Positions 6,321 to 8,476 of a stretch of 8,476 nt of DNA are shown here, piece by piece; position 1 is the first letter of the stretch, and each line of letters begins with the position of its first letter. Below the pieces are notes generated by a model. That model was given only the letters and a program-made list of their open reading frames with translations. It searched no databases and was not told the origin of the DNA. The position numbers and the translations under genes are program-made. Source of the DNA: Clostridia bacterium (GTDB lineage: Bacteria; Bacillota; Clostridia; Oscillospirales; CAG-272); contig JAFTKV010000139.1 of assembly GCA_017453085.1 (NCBI GenBank), forward strand, positions 1-8,476. The letters run 5' to 3'.

Positions 6321-6572
6321 TCAGATCAGCATCAGACGGGTGCCGTTGGAAAGGCCCGCTTCGCTGACCGTGAGATTGATGTTCAGAATACCGCCGTCTG
6401 CGCGATAGCACAGGGACGTATCCCGATTGGCGATGAAGATGCCGTCGGACAGCTCGGTCACCGCCTTTTTGACCAGCTCCAGTACCGTGCTGAGACGGGA
6501 GGTAGGGGGAAGGAAGATGTCGTAATCGGCGTTCAACACCGGTACGAACACGTTGACCAGAATCTTATCCAT
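6321..6572 (-). CDS. YukD/EsaB-like ubiquitin-fold protein of the type VII secretion system
   Basis: An 83-residue protein. ATG 6572-6570 overlaps the TAA of the EssC-like gene by one base (TAATG), and its ribosome binding site AAGGAGGG lies inside the end of that gene, so translation is probably coupled. The protein begins with a beta-hairpin (KILVNVFVPVLNADYDIFLP), followed by a helix (VLELVKKAVTEL, about residues 30-41). It ends with the family signature ISEAGLSNGTRLMLI-like tail, here TVSEAGLSNGTRLMLI at 68-83, matching the G(I/L)xNGDxLxL close of YukD and EsaB. These small cytoplasmic proteins are conserved T7SSb accessories; they influence secretion or its regulation and lack the C-terminal Gly-Gly used for conjugation, as here. 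The longer in-frame reading that starts upstream at 6770 overlaps EssC coding sequence and is rejected. Confidence 0.88.
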   Translation of the reverse strand: MDKILVNVFVPVLNADYDIFLPPTSRLSTVLELVKKAVTELSDGIFIANRDTSLCYRADGGILNINLTVSEAGLSNGTRLMLI

Positions 6573-8338
6573 TATTCTCCCTCCTTCTCGGACACGTAGC
6601 GAAGCAGCTTGATCAGCTTGGGTCTGCCCTTCGATACGATGTAGCCGTATTCGTTGCCGACCTCGGTGTAGAGATCGCCCGTGATCTTGTTGACCTTCAG
6701 CAGGAACTGATCGGCGATGCCGTCGCCTGTATAGATGCCCTCCGCACCGCTCAGCTGTCGCTTGTACCAATCCTGATAGCTGAAGCTGCTCAACTGATCG
6801 GCGGTGTCACAGAACACGAAATGCAGCTTGTAGGCGGCCTCGGCCTTTTCCAGCAGAAGTGCCATATCCTCCTTGGACTGCTCGCTCAGCTGATCGAAGA
6901 AGTGCTTGATGCCCACGATCACGTAGACTCTTTCCTCGAAGGCATCCAGAACGGACAGATCCATGCCTGCATCCTTATAGGTGTTGTTGCGCAGCACCAT
7001 TTCGTTGAAGAGCTCATCCACCAATGCGTCGTAGCCGCCCTGCACGGAGCGAACGCCTGCGGGACAGGTCACTGCCTTGTCCACGTCTGCCAATACGGTG
7101 GTTCCCACGGTAGACAGTACCTGCAGCAGACCGCCCACGAAGGGAGCCGCGTCGGCAACGTCCTGGGTCACCACGGGAAGGATCACCCTGCTTTGCAGAT
7201 TGAGCTCTGCAATTCCCAGATTGCTCTTGGTTACGCCCACGGGGACGCTGCGCAGAGTGCCGATCCGCTTCTGTACGAAGTCAAAGTCCACGACCTCGGG
7301 AAGAACGGGGATCGTCTTGGCAAAGGACTCTGCCTCGTCCGCCTGCTGCTTGCAGAAGACCCGCAGGAAGTCCTGCTGATCGCCGTCGGTGCAATATGCA
7401 GTCTGGAATTCGAACACGTTGTCCAGCACCACCAGACCTCTGCCCTTGCAGCGGGAGGGGATCAGACCGTCGGTTCTGCCCACGATGGTAGCGTAATCGG
7501 TAGCGTCGTTGAGCTGGAGCGTCAGCAGCTGCTTGAAGTTCTGCTGTACCTGATAGCGTACCGCATTGGTGCTGCCTGCACTGACCACGAAGTAGATGCC
7601 GTATTTCACACCGTCTCGGGACAGCAGCGTGAATTCCTCGATCAGATCCTCATACTGCTCCGCAAATCCGGAGTAATTGTTGACGAAAACCACGATATTC
7701 GGCAGCGTCTTGCCGCTGCTACGGATATAGCCTGCATAATCTCCGCCGTAGTCGGAGAAGAGCTTCTTTCTCCGCTCGGTCTCCTGACGGAGCATCTTGA
7801 AGAAGTTGACCGTCTTTTCCTCGTCTGCGGAGAGGAGCACGCCGCCTACCTGGGGTGCCTTTTCGAAGACCCGCAGGGTTTCGGAGCCGTAATCCATCAG
7901 ATACAGGTTCAGCTCCTCGGCGCTGTGATGCTTCAGCAGCGAATAGCAAAGGGTGGTCAAGAAGGTGGTCTTGCCGCTTCCGGTTGCACCGTAGATCAGG
8001 CAGTTGCCCTCCTCCGAGAACGGGACGGAGAACGCACCCTGCTTCTGATTGAAGGGATCGTCGTACTCGCCCACCAGCGGATTCAATACGAAGCCGCCCT
8101 CCTTCCAGCCGTACTTCTCTTCCAGACGGTCCAGATAAATGCTTGCGGGGATGGGATCCAGCCAAAGAGACTTGGCACAGACGTTTTCCTCTACGGCAAG
8201 ATCGGACAGATATTTCACGATGGAAACGATCTGCTTGGCGTTGTTCTTGCCCACGGGACGCTTCAGATCGGGCTCGGGTACGCTCGGATTTGCATTCAAC
8301 GACCGCGCGATACTGAATGTCGCAAAAGAGCTCGGCAC
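6572..8338 (-). CDS. essC: EssC/YukB-type FtsK/SpoIIIE ATPase, C-terminal part (D2-D3), N-terminus lost at a chimeric junction
   Basis: This is the T7SS motor that binds and exports WXG100 substrates. The open frame has 588 codons from GTG 8338, with an in-frame stop just upstream (8443-8441). Only residues from about 20 on (before position about 8280) look like EssC; the first 20 are an antisense reading of the GH92-like fragment. Residues 27-110 match the lead-in of ATPase domain 2, with SLWLDPIP (57-64) and VGEYDDPFNQKQG (89-101). Walker A is GATGSGKTT at 117-125 (Lys123). The Walker B strand NIVVFVNNY (214-222) has Asn where an Asp is usual. A second, P-loop-free domain begins at about 365 (VPVGV, IAELNLQ) and runs to the end, corresponding to degenerate D3. 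The FHA, membrane and D1 parts of a full EssC (about 1,400-1,500 residues) are missing. The stop overlaps the yukD-like start. The symbol is by homology of domains, not a checked orthologue. Confidence 0.88.
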   Translation of the reverse strand: MPSSFATFSIARSLNANPSVPEPDLKRPVGKNNAKQIVSIVKYLSDLAVEENVCAKSLWLDPIPASIYLDRLEEKYGWKEGGFVLNPLVGEYDDPFNQKQGAFSVPFSEEGNCLIYGATGSGKTTFLTTLCYSLLKHHSAEELNLYLMDYGSETLRVFEKAPQVGGVLLSADEEKTVNFFKMLRQETERRKKLFSDYGGDYAGYIRSSGKTLPNIVVFVNNYSGFAEQYEDLIEEFTLLSRDGVKYGIYFVVSAGSTNAVRYQVQQNFKQLLTLQLNDATDYATIVGRTDGLIPSRCKGRGLVVLDNVFEFQTAYCTDGDQQDFLRVFCKQQADEAESFAKTIPVLPEVVDFDFVQKRIGTLRSVPVGVTKSNLGIAELNLQSRVILPVVTQDVADAAPFVGGLLQVLSTVGTTVLADVDKAVTCPAGVRSVQGGYDALVDELFNEMVLRNNTYKDAGMDLSVLDAFEERVYVIVGIKHFFDQLSEQSKEDMALLLEKAEAAYKLHFVFCDTADQLSSFSYQDWYKRQLSGAEGIYTGDGIADQFLLKVNKITGDLYTEVGNEYGYIVSKGRPKLIKLLRYVSEKEGE

Positions 8339-8476
8339 GGCGGAAGACTGCGAAAAATTCGAAAAACGTGCGCTGAACTGGCGTAATGTATGGAACTTTG
8401 ACCTTGAAAGCGAGGGCTTTGTCGGATTTCCGCAGGGTCGTCATGCCGACGGAAGCTACGATGCGGGTTATGATCC
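8271..8476 (+). CDS. Glycoside hydrolase family 92 (alpha-mannosidase)-like fragment, truncated at both ends
   Basis: The plus-strand frame with codons starting at 8292 reads AFNDRAILNVAKELGTAEDC, then KFEKRALNWRNVWNFD, a Phe/Gly-rich turn, and HADGSYDAGYDP up to the right edge. This fits the part of GH92 proteins where an acidic/aromatic stretch (TLxYAxxD) is followed by the helix AKxLG, the RxxNWRNxF motif and xxADGS. GH92 enzymes are calcium-dependent exo-alpha-mannosidases acting on mannose glycans. The frame has no start; homology fades at about 8271-8280, exactly where the opposite-strand EssC homology begins. The gene is therefore cut at its 5' side by the same junction and at its 3' side by the window edge. 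It has no functional link to the T7SS genes. The assignment is from motif recognition over about 65 residues only. Confidence 0.6.

Noticed and set aside
6321..6770. A longer 149-codon version of the YukD-like gene
   Set aside because: The extra N-terminal 66 codons overlap EssC in another frame and are Arg-rich noise. The ATG at 6572 has AAGGAGGG and the TAATG overlap.
6821..8386. A 521-codon plus-strand open frame opposite the EssC gene
   Set aside because: Its translation has no recognisable domain, it mirrors the EssC coding region, and it crosses the chimeric junction. It is an antisense shadow caused by codon bias.

Overview
The window carries most of a type VII (WXG100/Esx) secretion locus from a low- to mid-GC Gram-positive bacterium. 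The likely source is a gut Clostridia/Oscillospiraceae-type Bacillota, possibly a metagenomic contig. Evidence for this is a run of strong AGGAGG-type ribosome binding sites, short intergenic gaps, WXG100 proteins, a YukD/EsaB-like ubiquitin fold and an EssC-type FtsK/SpoIIIE ATPase. The taxonomic call is inference from style and gene content; no rRNA or marker gene is present.

All secretion genes lie on the minus strand, so transcription runs from right to left. In transcription order they are: the C-terminal half of an EssC-like ATPase (6572-8338); a YukD/EsaB-like protein overlapping its stop codon by one base (6321-6572); a WXG100 protein broken by a one-base frameshift (5939-6240); an intact second WXG100 protein (5626-5925); a 798-residue exported protein with an S-layer-homology-like region and a C-terminal bacterial Ig-like domain (3147-5543); a cytoplasmic FHA protein whose N-terminus resembles the EssB/YukC pseudokinase fold (1929-3071); a small membrane protein with a zinc ribbon (1659-1916); a lipase with a C-terminal helical domain (101-1609); and the start of a small coiled-coil protein running off the left edge (1-89).

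The genes fit one working unit. EssC is the motor, YukD an accessory factor and the WXG100 pair small secreted substrates. The FHA and zinc-ribbon proteins are candidate cytoplasmic and membrane accessories, and the large protein is a candidate cell-envelope component. The lipase plus small helical protein look like an effector and a targeting partner. The lipase has its enzyme domain first and its WXG-like helical domain last, the 'reverse' layout known from the staphylococcal T7SS lipase TslA. EsaA, EssA and a membrane-anchored EssB are not in the window.

Beyond about 8270-8290 the sequence switches abruptly to a plus-strand fragment resembling a glycoside hydrolase family 92 alpha-mannosidase. 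Both genes are cut at the same point, which suggests a chimeric assembly join or a rearrangement. Two strong hairpins sit in the gaps around the large exported-protein gene (5582-5617 and 3098-3126) and probably set different expression levels within the operon. No gene-free stretch exceeds 300 bases, and no tRNA, rRNA, CRISPR array or insertion sequence was seen.
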